From Hyphomicrobiales bacterium (GTDB taxonomy: Bacteria > Pseudomonadota > Alphaproteobacteria > Rhizobiales > Beijerinckiaceae): DNA of 64,000 nt. The stretch covers positions 2,024,001 to 2,088,000 of the forward strand of contig CAKNFP010000001.1 in the NCBI GenBank assembly GCA_930633525.1, in the 5' to 3' direction. Below, piece by piece: positions 48,462 to 58,168 of this stretch. Within the stretch, counting starts at the first letter, position 1. Each line of letters begins with the position of its first letter. The notes beneath the pieces are model-generated. The model was not told where the DNA came from and ran no database searches. It saw only the letters and a list, made by a program, of their open reading frames with translations. The position numbers were made by a program, and so were the translations under genes.

Positions 48462-49628
48462 CTATTTCGTCGCCGGCAAGTCGCCAGCATCGCCTCGCAC
48501 GGCCATGGCTGCCGGCTCCACCCGGCGCGACCATTCGCGCAGAGGCCGCTCTATCAGCCGATAGGAGAGGGCGGCAGCGACCACGGTGCCACCGAGATAG
48601 GCTGCCAGCAGGCCATGCGCGGCGACAGCCTTCACCAATGCGGACTGGCCGCCGGCCTCCAGAATCGCGCTTACGGGCCGGTAAACCACCCAGCCCATGC
48701 CTTTGGCAATGATGAGATGCCAGAGGTAGACGCCATAGGACAGGGCGCCAAGACTGACCAGCGCCGGGGCCTTGAGTAACCTCGAAATGATCCCGCCCTG
48801 ATGGGCGAACACGATGATCATTGCGGGAAAGAGACCGACGATCGCGAACACGGCCGGAGTCGTGTTGTCGATCAAGGCAAGTCCCGTCAGGAGAAGAGCG
48901 ACAAGCGCGATTTCAGCGAAGCTCATCGCGCCGGCAGATGCCCAGAGACGGACGTGGCGGGTGGCCTCGAACAGGCGCCACGCCAGGGCGCCGACGAAGA
49001 AGCCGAACAGCCCGCGGCCGATGCCGAGCCCTGTGACCGACAGGAAGGTGAAGCGGCCGGGGTCCGCCGGCATCGCGAAAACGAGCGCCAGGCCGAAGCC
49101 ACTGAGCGCCACATAGATGGAGATGCGCAGGCGATCGCGATCACCGGCCGCCAGCACCACGACGGCGAAGACGAGATAGCTCCAGATTTCAGCGGAAATG
49201 CTCCAGCTCGGCCAGTTGAAGACATCAACCGCCGTGGTGCCAAGGGCATGGAGCAGCGCGGCCATGCGCAGGAAATCGCCGAATGTTGCAGCGGCCTGGT
49301 TGCCACTCCCGCTCGCGCCAGCCCGCTGCATCACGAGAACCATGATGCCGAAAATGGCGAGCGTGGTGATGTGCAGGGGATAAAGACGCCAGAAACGCCG
49401 CCACACGAAGCGCGTCACCGCGCGCGGCGTCGACAGCCGCCGCTCATAGTTCATCGCAATCACGAAGCCTGACAGCACGAGGAAGAAGTCGACCGCCAGA
49501 TAGAGGGACTGCACGAAGGCCGTCTCGTCGCCCAGGAAAGGTACCGGCGCGTGCAAGAGCGCAACCGCAAGGGCGAACACGCCACGCCAGCTGTCGAGAA
49601 CGACGATCTGCGACGCTTCGCGGCTCAC
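48462..49628 (-). CDS. Acyltransferase-3 family membrane protein (OafA/YrhL-like), 1
   Basis: 388-residue multi-helix acyltransferase. The start is taken as GTG 49628, overlapping the upstream gene's stop (GTGA); the longer frame to 49778 lies inside that gene. The family opening is VVLDSWRGVFALAVALLHAPVP (His of the R-H motif), then YLAVDFFLVLSGFVIAMNYERR and FVWRRFWRLYPLHI. About ten hydrophobic segments; end LSYRLIERPLREWSRR. Such proteins O-acylate surface glycans, lipids or small molecules using a cytoplasmic acyl donor. It is coupled to a second member just upstream. Substrate unknown. Confidence 0.87.
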   Translation of the reverse strand: MSREASQIVVLDSWRGVFALAVALLHAPVPFLGDETAFVQSLYLAVDFFLVLSGFVIAMNYERRLSTPRAVTRFVWRRFWRLYPLHITTLAIFGIMVLVMQRAGASGSGNQAAATFGDFLRMAALLHALGTTAVDVFNWPSWSISAEIWSYLVFAVVVLAAGDRDRLRISIYVALSGFGLALVFAMPADPGRFTFLSVTGLGIGRGLFGFFVGALAWRLFEATRHVRLWASAGAMSFAEIALVALLLTGLALIDNTTPAVFAIVGLFPAMIIVFAHQGGIISRLLKAPALVSLGALSYGVYLWHLIIAKGMGWVVYRPVSAILEAGGQSALVKAVAAHGLLAAYLGGTVVAAALSYRLIERPLREWSRRVEPAAMAVRGDAGDLPATK

Positions 49629-50770
49629 GAGGTTTGCCCCTCGGGCAAGGGCGTGCGCTGTGGCATCTTCCGACCTGCCCTCCTGGATTTCAGCGCGAGA
49701 GCGGGTTTCTCGATCAGCAGCCACGATCCCAAGGCTACGGCCAGCACGACTGGCAGAACCTGGACGATAAGAAGCCACGGGCTCGAGGGGCGGAGAAACT
49801 GAAAGACCGCTTGTTCCAGGGGAAAGCCGTAGAGATAGATGCCGTAGGAGAAGTCGGCGCCGGCCAGAAGCGCCAGCGGTGCCTTTGCCGGCCCCAGCCA
49901 GCCGGCCATATCAGATCCAACAATGGGAAGCGCGCCCCCGAGCCAGGCAGTCGGGAGAAAGGCCAGCCAAAGCGCCCCATAGCATTCCGCCAGGATCATG
50001 ACCGGAAGCCCGAGCGTTGTACGGACGAGCGCGAGCGACAACACAATGCCGCCGATAACGAAGCGGCCATCCAGCGGCATCTGGCGGCGGTAGAGCCACG
50101 CGCCGACACCGAGCGCGAAGCACATGCCAAGCCGTGCGAAAGAATGGATCGCATCCGGCAGGACCATTCGCGAAGGCAGGCTCATGAGCGCGAAGCCAAA
50201 TGCGCAAGCCGCGAGCACAACCGCCGGCCAGCGCTTCAACAGGGCAACACCCCCGATGGCGAGAAGGGCGTAGCAAGCGATCTCATATTTGATCGTCCAG
50301 ATGGTGATCATCGCCTCATGGGCGGGCTGGTTCTCGAACACGCCGGGCAGCGTCGCATGACCATTGAATCGGGGAACGATATCGAGAAGGAAGCGCCAGG
50401 TGCCGCTATCGCGGAGATAGGCCCCCAACGGCAGGGACGTGACCAGAGGCCCGATCACGAAGGCGGTGAAAAATGTCGCCATGACAAGGCCTGGCAGGAG
50501 GCGCAGAGCACGAGCCCGCGCATAGGCCTTGACGCCACGGCGCTCCAGACTCTGCACCACGAGAAAGCCGGAGAGCGCGAAAAACAAATTCACCGCATGC
50601 TGGCCGAGATCGAGCCCTGTTTCATCAAGAAGCGGTTCGCGCACATCAGCGCCACGGAACACGAAGAATGCGTGGCTAACGAGCACACAGCCCGCGAGGA
50701 TGTGCCGTAACGACAGGAAGTTGTCCCGGCCCCGGGCCAGGCCGTCCGATACCGTCGCAATAGGGGACAT
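49625..50770 (-). CDS. Acyltransferase-3 family membrane protein (OafA/YrhL-like), 2
   Basis: 381-residue paralogous-family acyltransferase. Motifs are [45 protein letters not shown] and [15 protein letters not shown], with about ten membrane segments and the tail [21 protein letters not shown] 50770. The stop overlaps the next acyltransferase start by 4 bases. The two are not close duplicates, so they probably modify different positions or substrates. Divergent from lipA. Confidence 0.88.
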   Translation of the reverse strand: MSPIATVSDGLARGRDNFLSLRHILAGCVLVSHAFFVFRGADVREPLLDETGLDLGQHAVNLFFALSGFLVVQSLERRGVKAYARARALRLLPGLVMATFFTAFVIGPLVTSLPLGAYLRDSGTWRFLLDIVPRFNGHATLPGVFENQPAHEAMITIWTIKYEIACYALLAIGGVALLKRWPAVVLAACAFGFALMSLPSRMVLPDAIHSFARLGMCFALGVGAWLYRRQMPLDGRFVIGGIVLSLALVRTTLGLPVMILAECYGALWLAFLPTAWLGGALPIVGSDMAGWLGPAKAPLALLAGADFSYGIYLYGFPLEQAVFQFLRPSSPWLLIVQVLPVVLAVALGSWLLIEKPALALKSRRAGRKMPQRTPLPEGQTS

Positions 50771-50917
50771 TCGTTCCTGCCCTTAGGACATCGTGAGCCA
50801 ATTCGACAGCGCCCGCGCAGGATACATGCCAACTATGAACCGACCTTCCTTGTGGCTGACGGCCAAGCTCTATATGTAGGAACGGTTGGTGCGTGCGTGA
50901 CGCGGAGCGAGGCCCCT

Positions 50918-51913
50918 ATGGCGGTTGTACTGGATCTCATCAACGGCAAGGATCGCCGCGCCAAGCTCGGAGCGTCGGCCGATGTCGAGGCCAAGCGCCA
51001 TCCGGAAAAGGCTCACCGCCCGGACCAGCCGGTGCTGCGCAAGCCGGAATGGATCCGCGTCAAGGCACCGGGCTCCCCGAAATGGGCCGAGACCCACCGC
51101 ATCGTCCGGGACAACAAACTCGTGACCGTATGCGAGGAAGCGGGCTGCCCGAATATCGGCGAGTGCTGGGAGAAGAAGCACGCCACCTTCATGATCATGG
51201 GCGACACCTGCACGCGGGCTTGTGCCTTCTGCAACGTGAAGACCGGCCTGCCGCAGGCGCTTGATCCCAACGAGCCCGAAAGCGTCGCGACCGCCGTCGA
51301 GAAGCTCGGCCTGACCCATGTGGTCATCACCTCGGTCGACCGCGACGACCTGGCGGACGGTGGCGCCGCGCATTTCGCAGCGGTCATCCGGGCGATCCGG
51401 GCGCGCTCGCCCAAGACGACCATCGAGATCCTGACGCCGGATTTCCTGCGCAAGAAGGGTGCGCTTGAGGTTGTCGTCGCCGCTCGCCCGGACGTGTTCA
51501 ACCACAATCTGGAAACCGTCCCGTCCAAATATCTGAAGGTGCGTCCCGGCGCGCGTTATTTCCATTCCATCCGGCTGCTGCAGCAGGTCAAGGAGCTCGA
51601 TCCCTCCATCTTCACCAAATCCGGGATCATGGTCGGCCTTGGCGAGGAGCGGAATGAAGTTCTTCAGCTCATGGACGACCTGCGCTCGGCCGAGGTGGAT
51701 TTCATGACCATCGGCCAGTATCTGCAGCCGACGAAGAAGCACCATCCCGTGCTGCGCTTCGTGACGCCGGACGAATTCAAGGCGTTTGAGACGACGGCCT
51801 ATGCCAAGGGCTTCCTGATGGTGTCGTCGAGCCCGCTGACGCGCTCCTCCCATCACGCCGGCGAGGATTTCGAGCAATTGAAGGCGGCGCGTTCCCTCAA
51901 GCTGGGCCTGTGA
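50918..51913 (+). CDS. lipA: Lipoyl synthase LipA
   Basis: 331-residue radical-SAM enzyme inserting two sulfurs into octanoyl groups to give lipoyl domains, as needed by the PDH genes nearby. The auxiliary cluster is [12 protein letters not shown] and the SAM cluster CTRACAFC in [19 protein letters not shown]-terminal [10 protein letters not shown] carries the conserved Ser-Ser. ATG 50918 gives the conserved start; upstream codons to 50852 are dropped. Confidence 0.97.
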   Translation: MAVVLDLINGKDRRAKLGASADVEAKRHPEKAHRPDQPVLRKPEWIRVKAPGSPKWAETHRIVRDNKLVTVCEEAGCPNIGECWEKKHATFMIMGDTCTRACAFCNVKTGLPQALDPNEPESVATAVEKLGLTHVVITSVDRDDLADGGAAHFAAVIRAIRARSPKTTIEILTPDFLRKKGALEVVVAARPDVFNHNLETVPSKYLKVRPGARYFHSIRLLQQVKELDPSIFTKSGIMVGLGEERNEVLQLMDDLRSAEVDFMTIGQYLQPTKKHHPVLRFVTPDEFKAFETTAYAKGFLMVSSSPLTRSSHHAGEDFEQLKAARSLKLGL

Positions 51914-51990
51914 TGCACGCTCCCGTGGGGACAAATCGGCCCGTTCTTCCGACTTGCGCCATCGGCACCGCGTCTTCATAAGTTCGCGCC

Positions 51991-52467
51991 ATGCCTTCCT
52001 TTCGTGACACCCGTACCGTCCCGCAGCCGCCAGAGGCCATGTTCGCCCTGGTGGCGGACGTGGAGCGCTACCCCGAGTTCCTGCCCCTTTGCGAGAGCCT
52101 GAAAATTCGCAGACGCTCCCAGAGCGGGGAGGGGGTCGAAACCCTCGTGGCCGACATGGGCGTTGGTTACAAGTCAATCCGGGAGAACTTCACGAGTCGG
52201 GTGACGCTCGATCGCCCCCGGCTGAAGATCCTCGTGGAATATGTCGACGGCCCGTTCCGCTATCTCGAAAATCGCTGGAGCTTTCGTCCGATCGAGGGCG
52301 GTGGTTGCACGATCGAGTTCTACATCACTTACGAATTCAAGAGCTTTGCGTTGAAGCTGTTGATGGGCGCCCTGTTCGACAAGGCGTTCGCGCGCTTCGC
52401 TGATGCATTCGTTGCCCGGGCGGCGAGCCTCTACGGCAAGGGCGGACCGCTGCCGGCCTCGGTCTAA
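51991..52467 (+). CDS. COQ10/RatA-type START-domain protein
   Basis: 158-residue polyketide-cyclase/START-like protein. Features are VPQPPEAMFALVADVERYPEFLPLCESLKI, IRENFTSRVTLDRPRLKI and FRYLENRWSFRPIEGGGCTIEFYITYEFKS. It matches the ubiquinone-binding COQ10 family, which supports quinone function in respiration. The RatA name in databases refers to a proposed ribosome-association toxin role, but there is no RatB partner here and the lipA-neighbouring position is that of the alphaproteobacterial COQ10 homologue. Confidence 0.88.
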   Translation: MPSFRDTRTVPQPPEAMFALVADVERYPEFLPLCESLKIRRRSQSGEGVETLVADMGVGYKSIRENFTSRVTLDRPRLKILVEYVDGPFRYLENRWSFRPIEGGGCTIEFYITYEFKSFALKLLMGALFDKAFARFADAFVARAASLYGKGGPLPASV

Positions 52468-52482
52468 GGGCGATATCAGCTC

Positions 52483-53010
52483 TTACGCCACAAGCGGTTG
52501 CCGGGCGATCTCGGCAAGCAGGTCGAGGGCCTGCTCGACCGACCGGCGCCGAATGACACCGCGTCCAAGATCTCCAAATCGCCGCTCGACATGCAGCGTC
52601 GCGACGCCACGTCGCGCGGCCGCGAAATGCACGAGCCCCACGGGCTTGGCCTCGCTGCCGCCGCCTGGACCGGCAATCCCGGTGATCGCCACCGCGACAT
52701 CTGCCAGGGAATGGGCGAGCGCTCCCTCGGCCATCGCCCGGGCCACGGGCTCGCTGACCGCGCCATGCGCTGCAAGCAGCGGCTCGGGAACACCGATCGC
52801 GCTGTGCTTGGCGGCATTGGAATAGGTGACGAACCCGCCCTCGACGGTCTCCGACGAACCCGGCGCCTCGGTCAGGACGGCGGCGACGAGGCCGCCCGTG
52901 CAGGATTCCGCGGTGACGATGCGCAGGCCAAGGCCCCTACACAAATCGAGTACTGCCTTCGCCTGCTCGACGAGATCCCGGTCGATCCGCGTGAACTCGA
53001 TATCCGCCAT
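52483..53010 (-). CDS. CinA C-terminal-type amidase (NMN amidohydrolase, PncC-like)
   Basis: 175-residue stand-alone CinA-C domain. Motifs are LRIVTAESCTGGLVAAVLTEAPGSS (catalytic Ser/Thr region), GGFVTYSNAAKHSAIGV, SEPVARAMAEGALAHS and DVAVAITGIAGPGGGSEAKPVGLVHFA. In other bacteria this domain deamidates nicotinamide mononucleotide to NaMN in NAD recycling. The N-terminal CinA domain is absent, as in E. coli PncC. Lies 21 bases downstream of ispDF on the same strand. Confidence 0.92.
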   Translation of the reverse strand: MADIEFTRIDRDLVEQAKAVLDLCRGLGLRIVTAESCTGGLVAAVLTEAPGSSETVEGGFVTYSNAAKHSAIGVPEPLLAAHGAVSEPVARAMAEGALAHSLADVAVAITGIAGPGGGSEAKPVGLVHFAAARRGVATLHVERRFGDLGRGVIRRRSVEQALDLLAEIARQPLVA

Positions 53011-53031
53011 CCCTGACGCTCCTTGCCTTGT

Positions 53032-54231
53032 CTAGGCCCCTTCCGGCAACCTCACGCTGGCCACGGCCTGTGCCGCGATTCCCTCGCGGCGCCCGGTGAA
53101 GCCGAGTTGTTCCGATGTCGTCGCCTTCACTGAGACGGACGCAATCGGCAGATCGACGATCGCGGCGATGCGGGCACGCATGGCGTCGCGATGCGGCCCG
53201 ATCTTGGGCGCCTCGCAGATGATCGTCAGGTCCAGATGATCGAGCCGGCCGCCGCGCGCGCGCAGACGCTCGACCGCATGGGCCAGGAACTGGTCCGAGG
53301 CAGCCCCCCGCCATTGCGGATCGCTCGGCGGAAAATGACTGCCGATATCACCGTCAGCCATCGCGCCGAACACAGCATCGGTCAGTGCGTGCAACGCCAC
53401 GTCGCCATCGGAATGGGCGATGACGCCCTGGTCATGGGGCAGTCGCAGCCCGCCAACCCAGATGTGATCACCGGGTCCGAAGGCATGAACATCATAGCCG
53501 ATCCCGGCGCGGGCGATCAGTGTCGCCGAAGGTGCAAGGCGCCGCTCCGCTTCCACGATGTCCTCGCCGCTGGTGATTTTCATGTTGCCGGCCTCGCCGT
53601 CGAAGATGTGCACGCTGTGGCCCGCCCATTCGGCAAGGGTGCCGTCATCGGTGAAGCCCGTCAAACCTTCGCGGACGGCACGGCGATGGGCGGCGAGCAG
53701 CGCCGCGAAGGCGAAGGCCTGTGGGGTCTGGACGCGACGCAGCAGGTCACGGTCCGGTGTCTCGCAGATCGTGCCGTTGCCGTCGACGCGCTTGATGGTA
53801 TCGGCGATCTTGACGCCCGGCACCGCCGCTGCATGCGCGATACCCGCGGCGACGGCGCGCCCGACGAGTTGCGGCGAGACGAACGGCCGGGCCGCGTCAT
53901 GCACCAGCACGAAAGCCGGCGCATCTTCCAGGATGGCGAGCGATTCGAGCCCGGCCATGACCGAGAGCTGGCGCGTCGCTCCACCGGGCACGGGCGGCAC
54001 GAGCCGTTCCGTCACCGCGGCCGGCAGCGCGGCAATGACATCGCGATAATGCGGACCGTCGTCGGGATGGATGACGACGACGATACGCCCGATATCGGTC
54101 TGATCGGCGATCGCTGTCAGCGTATGGCCAAGAACCGCGCGGCCCGCGATCTTGCGATACTGCTTCGCGATCTCACCTCCCAAACGTGTTCCGCGTCCGG
54201 CCGCCACGATGATCGCTGCAATCTTCGGCAT
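53032..54231 (-). CDS. ispDF: Bifunctional IspD-IspF enzyme of the MEP isoprenoid pathway
   Basis: 399-residue fusion. Residues about 1-230 are IspD (MEP cytidylyltransferase): [73 protein letters not shown]. Residues about 238-399 are IspF (MEcPP synthase): [19 protein letters not shown] with the metal Asp/His pair, [58 protein letters not shown]. The fusion is typical of alphaproteobacteria and joins the second and fifth pathway enzymes. Divergent from dusB. Confidence 0.97.
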   Translation of the reverse strand: MPKIAAIIVAAGRGTRLGGEIAKQYRKIAGRAVLGHTLTAIADQTDIGRIVVVIHPDDGPHYRDVIAALPAAVTERLVPPVPGGATRQLSVMAGLESLAILEDAPAFVLVHDAARPFVSPQLVGRAVAAGIAHAAAVPGVKIADTIKRVDGNGTICETPDRDLLRRVQTPQAFAFAALLAAHRRAVREGLTGFTDDGTLAEWAGHSVHIFDGEAGNMKITSGEDIVEAERRLAPSATLIARAGIGYDVHAFGPGDHIWVGGLRLPHDQGVIAHSDGDVALHALTDAVFGAMADGDIGSHFPPSDPQWRGAASDQFLAHAVERLRARGGRLDHLDLTIICEAPKIGPHRDAMRARIAAIVDLPIASVSVKATTSEQLGFTGRREGIAAQAVASVRLPEGA

Positions 54232-54388
54232 TCGTACCTTGTCCAGTCCAGTGACAGGCGCCTATAGGCCGCGGGCCCGTTACTTACAATGCTCTTGTGA
54301 CGGATCGTGGGGCCGAGAACAGGCCGGACACGATCTCTTCATGACCCGCAATAAGGGCGGGACAAAGAGTTTTGTTTAATTTATAAGC

Positions 54389-55432
54389 ATGGCCATGAGT
54401 GATGCGGAAATGGGCACCCACGCTGACATCCCCCAATGGCGCCCCGATCTCGCCTTGGGTGCCGTGCTCGCGCCCATGTCAGGCATCACGGATGTCGCGT
54501 TCCGGCGGATCGCCCATCGCTTCGGCGCATCGCTGGTCGTCTCCGAGATGGTGGCGAGCCAGGAGCTCGTCGATGGCTCGCAGGAAGCCGTCATGCGCGC
54601 GGAAGGTGCCGGGATCACGCCCCACGTGATTCAACTCGCTGGCTGTGACGCCCACTGGATGGGCGAGGCAGCGCGCGTGGCTGAGGCCTCAGGCGCGGCG
54701 ATGATCGACATCAATATGGGCTGTCCCGCCAAGCGCGTGATTGGCGGATGGGCGGGATCAGCGCTGATGCGCGATCTCGATCATGCCACATCGCTGATCG
54801 AGGCCGTGGTGGCTGCGGTGGATATCCCGGTGTCCGTGAAGATGCGTCTGGGCTGGGACGACGCGAGCCGGAACGCCGACGAACTCGCCCACCGGGCCGA
54901 GACCGCCGGCGCCGTTCTCATCACCGTCCATGGCCGCACACGGCAGCAGTTCTACAAGGGCACCGCCAATTGGGCAGCGGTGCGGCGCGTGCGCGAGGCC
55001 ACCACGCTGCCTCTCGTTGTCAACGGTGACATGGCCGATGCCTCGGATGCCCGCGCGGCCCTTGACCAATCCGGCGCCGATGCGGTCATGATCGGCCGCG
55101 CGGCAGTCGGACAACCCTGGCTGGTCGGCCAGGTCGCAGCCCAGCTGCGCTGTGGAACCGCCCCTGAATCTCCATCGCCGTCCATAAAGACGGAAGCGAT
55201 TACAGAGCATTACACGACTCTTCTCACGCTCTACGGAAAGAAAATCGGGCTTCGCCACGCCCGCAAACATCTCGCAGCCTATTGCGCGGACGCGGAACGG
55301 CACGGTAGCGCGGTGGCCAGCAGGTACCGCGCCGAGCTCGTGACCAGCGAGGAGCCGGAGCGCGTGCTGGCTCTCATTCAGGGGCTTTATGAAGGCTCCC
55401 CCGAGAGCCCGGCGCAGCGAGAAGCGGCCTAA
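54389..55432 (+). CDS. dusB: tRNA-dihydrouridine synthase DusB
   Basis: 347-residue flavoenzyme reducing uridines in tRNA. The N-terminal barrel motif is APMSGITDVAFRRIAHRFGASLVVSEMVAS. The catalytic Cys lies in DINMGCPAKRVIGGWAGSALMRD. FMN-region VSVKMRLGWDD and HGRTRQQFYKGTANWAAV, phosphate site VVNGDMAD and MIGRAAVGQPWL. It stands directly upstream of ntrB, the classical nifR3-ntrB-ntrC arrangement. A second Met two codons later is an alternative start. Confidence 0.95.
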   Translation: MAMSDAEMGTHADIPQWRPDLALGAVLAPMSGITDVAFRRIAHRFGASLVVSEMVASQELVDGSQEAVMRAEGAGITPHVIQLAGCDAHWMGEAARVAEASGAAMIDINMGCPAKRVIGGWAGSALMRDLDHATSLIEAVVAAVDIPVSVKMRLGWDDASRNADELAHRAETAGAVLITVHGRTRQQFYKGTANWAAVRRVREATTLPLVVNGDMADASDARAALDQSGADAVMIGRAAVGQPWLVGQVAAQLRCGTAPESPSPSIKTEAITEHYTTLLTLYGKKIGLRHARKHLAAYCADAERHGSAVASRYRAELVTSEEPERVLALIQGLYEGSPESPAQREAA

Positions 55433-55494
55433 CGATCGACGAGTCTCGCCAGGGACACGTTAACAGACAGATTTGAACAGCCCACCGGATAGGC

Positions 55495-56634
55495 ATGCGC
55501 AAGATCACAACGCCAAGTGCTTCCGCTAATATTGACCCCGGATTCGATCCCGGGCTTATCCTCAATGCGCTCCCTGTACCGATCGTGATGGTGGGGCAGG
55601 GCGACGCCATTCTCCATGCCAACAGCGCCGCCGAGGCGTTCTTCGAAGCGAGCCTTCTCGTACTGAAGCGGCAGAGGCTCGTGGACGTGCTACCCTTCGG
55701 CTCGCCGGTTCTGGCACTGGCGGAAGAGGCGCGGCGCCGCAACGCGAGCGTCAGCGAGTACCGCATCGAGATCGGCACTCCGCGCACAGGGCATGAGCGG
55801 ATTGTCGATATTTTCGCCGTCCCGCTTGGTGACGAGGCCCGATCTGTAGCATTGATGCTGCAAGAACGGACAATTGCCGAAAAAATGGACAGACAACTGA
55901 CCCATCGCGGTGCAGCCCGGTCTATCACGGCGCTCGGCGCGATGCTCGCCCATGAGATCAAAAACCCGCTTTCCGGCATCCGGGGGGCGGCCCAATTGCT
56001 GGAAGGCGCGGCCTCCGACGAAGACCGTCTGTTGACTCAGCTGATCTGTGACGAGACCGATCGGATCGTGAAAATCGTCGAGAGAATGGAGCTTTTCGGC
56101 GATGAGCGGCCTGTGGAAAGGGGGCCTGTGAACATTCACGGCGTCTTCGACCATGTGAAGCGGCTGGCGCAGTCCGGGTTTGCCCGGCATATCCGCTTCG
56201 TCGAGGACTACGACCCCTCGCTGCCGCCCCTGCTCGGCAATCGCGACCAGCTCGTGCAGGTCTTCCTGAACCTCATCAAGAATGCTGCGGAGGCCATCGG
56301 TCGTGATGCGCTCGACGGCGAAATCATTCTGTCGACAGCGTTTCGGCCGGGAATGCGGCTGCAACTGCCGGGCTCCGGCGAACGCGTCAGCCTGCCGCTC
56401 GAGATCTGCGTTCGCGACAACGGGCCCGGCGTCCCGCCGGACCTCGTGCCAAACCTGTTCGACCCGTTCGTGACCACCAAGGCGTCCGGCAGTGGCCTTG
56501 GTCTTGCTTTGGTCGCGAAGATCATCGGTGACCATGGCGGCGTGGTGGAATGCGACGCGGGTGTGCACCGAACGACGTTTCGGGTGTTGATGCCCATGTA
56601 TCTGGCCCGCGATGGGCGTGGCTCGGAGGACTGA
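55495..56634 (+). CDS. ntrB: Nitrogen regulation sensor kinase NtrB
   Basis: 379-residue cytosolic histidine kinase. PAS domain about 20-130 ([31 protein letters not shown]). The phospho-acceptor His lies in [21 protein letters not shown] (about residue 151-172). ATPase: N-box [12 protein letters not shown]1 [12 protein letters not shown]2 [15 protein letters not shown]. It phosphorylates NtrC under nitrogen limitation and is normally held by PII protein. Starts 62 bases after dusB; ntrC follows 5 bases after its stop. Confidence 0.97.
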   Translation: MRKITTPSASANIDPGFDPGLILNALPVPIVMVGQGDAILHANSAAEAFFEASLLVLKRQRLVDVLPFGSPVLALAEEARRRNASVSEYRIEIGTPRTGHERIVDIFAVPLGDEARSVALMLQERTIAEKMDRQLTHRGAARSITALGAMLAHEIKNPLSGIRGAAQLLEGAASDEDRLLTQLICDETDRIVKIVERMELFGDERPVERGPVNIHGVFDHVKRLAQSGFARHIRFVEDYDPSLPPLLGNRDQLVQVFLNLIKNAAEAIGRDALDGEIILSTAFRPGMRLQLPGSGERVSLPLEICVRDNGPGVPPDLVPNLFDPFVTTKASGSGLGLALVAKIIGDHGGVVECDAGVHRTTFRVLMPMYLARDGRGSED

Positions 56635-56639
56635 GTAAT

Positions 56640-58085
56640 ATGGCGAGAGGCAGCATTCTTGTCGCCGACGACGATACCGCGATCCGCACGGTGCTGAATC
56701 AGGCATTGGCTCGGGCTGGCTATGACGTCAGGTCTACAGGACATGCAGCGACGCTCTGGCGCTGGGTAAGCCAGGGCGAAGGCGATCTGGTGATCACCGA
56801 CGTGGTGATGCCCGACGAGAACGCCTTCGACGTGCTGCCGCGGATAAAGAAGCTGCGTCCGGACCTTCCCGTTATTGTCATGAGTGCGCAGAATACCTTC
56901 ATGACGGCGATCCGTGCGTCCGAACGCGGTGCCTATGAATATCTGCCGAAACCCTTCGACCTGAAGGAACTGGTCTCCATCGTCGCGCGCGCCCTGTCGC
57001 GGCCGCGCGGACAGGCGAAGAGCCTCGGCGATGCCGATGGCGAGGATATTCCGCTCGTCGGCCGCTCCCCGGCCATGCAGGAGATCTACCGGGCGCTCGC
57101 GCGACTGATGCCGACGGATCTTACGGTCATGATCACCGGCGAATCCGGCACCGGCAAGGAGCTTGTCGCCCGCGCGCTGCACGATTATGGCAAGCGCCGC
57201 ACAGGCCCGTTCGTCGCCATCAACATGGCGGCTATCCCGCGCGATCTGATCGAATCCGAACTCTTCGGGCATGAAAAAGGCGCCTTCACGGGCGCGACCC
57301 AGCGCAGCGCCGGACGCTTCGAGCAGGCCGAAGGCGGTACGCTGTTCCTCGACGAGATCGGCGACATGCCCATGGAAGCGCAGACGCGCCTTCTGCGCGT
57401 GCTGCAACAGGGCGAGTATACGACCGTCGGCGGCCGCACGCCGATCAAGACGAATGTCCGTATCATCGCGGCCACCAACAAGGACCTGCGGATCTCTATC
57501 CAGCAGGGCATTTTCCGCGAAGACCTGTTCTTTCGTCTCAATGTGGTGCCGTTGCGCCTGCCCCCCTTGCGTGAAAGGGCGGAGGACGTACCGGACCTCA
57601 TCCGCCACTTCTTCACGCTGGTCGCACGCGAGGGCTTGCCCCACAAACAGATCGACCTCGACGCGATGGACCGGCTCAAGCGCTATCGCTGGCCCGGCAA
57701 TGTGCGCGAGCTCGAGAATCTTGTCCGGCGGCTGGCCGCCCTCTACCCCCAGGACACCATCACGGGTCCGATCATCGACGCGGAACTCGAGCCCTCCACC
57801 AGCAGTTCGCCTGAAGGCAGCGAGGCACGGGAGGACGAGCAGCTCGCCACCTCCGTCGAGCGACACCTCAATCGCTATTTCGGCGGATTCAAGGATGCCT
57901 TGCCTCCCCCCGGCCTCTACCACCGCATCTTGCGCGAGATCGAGGGGCCGCTGATCGGCATGGCGCTGGCGGCGACACGCGGTAACCAAATCAGGGCCGC
58001 CGAACTTCTTGGACTCAACCGCAATACCTTGCGCAAGAAGATCCGGGATCTCGATCTGTCGGTTGTGCGCACGCCGGCGCGCTGA
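56640..58085 (+). CDS. ntrC: Sigma-54-dependent nitrogen response regulator NtrC
   Basis: 481-residue regulator. ATG 56640 gives [19 protein letters not shown]. The receiver Asp is in [14 protein letters not shown]+ domain from about 145: Walker [18 protein letters not shown], the sigma-54 contact GAFTGA in [18 protein letters not shown], and Walker [14 protein letters not shown]. The C-terminal Fis-type helix is [25 protein letters not shown] complete, functional-looking NtrC, in contrast to NtrX nearby. Coupled with ntrB. Confidence 0.97.
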   Translation: MARGSILVADDDTAIRTVLNQALARAGYDVRSTGHAATLWRWVSQGEGDLVITDVVMPDENAFDVLPRIKKLRPDLPVIVMSAQNTFMTAIRASERGAYEYLPKPFDLKELVSIVARALSRPRGQAKSLGDADGEDIPLVGRSPAMQEIYRALARLMPTDLTVMITGESGTGKELVARALHDYGKRRTGPFVAINMAAIPRDLIESELFGHEKGAFTGATQRSAGRFEQAEGGTLFLDEIGDMPMEAQTRLLRVLQQGEYTTVGGRTPIKTNVRIIAATNKDLRISIQQGIFREDLFFRLNVVPLRLPPLRERAEDVPDLIRHFFTLVAREGLPHKQIDLDAMDRLKRYRWPGNVRELENLVRRLAALYPQDTITGPIIDAELEPSTSSSPEGSEAREDEQLATSVERHLNRYFGGFKDALPPPGLYHRILREIEGPLIGMALAATRGNQIRAAELLGLNRNTLRKKIRDLDLSVVRTPAR

Positions 58086-58168
58086 ATCCAGCTTTGACCC
58101 AGGGTCGTTAGAACCGGCCCTTACGGGCGCGCTTTCACCTGTGGGCCCTCCCAAGCGCTGCCTTGGGA

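Noticed and set aside
51991..52467. RatA toxin of a toxin-antitoxin pair
   Set aside because: No RatB-type partner is adjacent, and the fold and position fit the COQ10-like quinone-binding protein.
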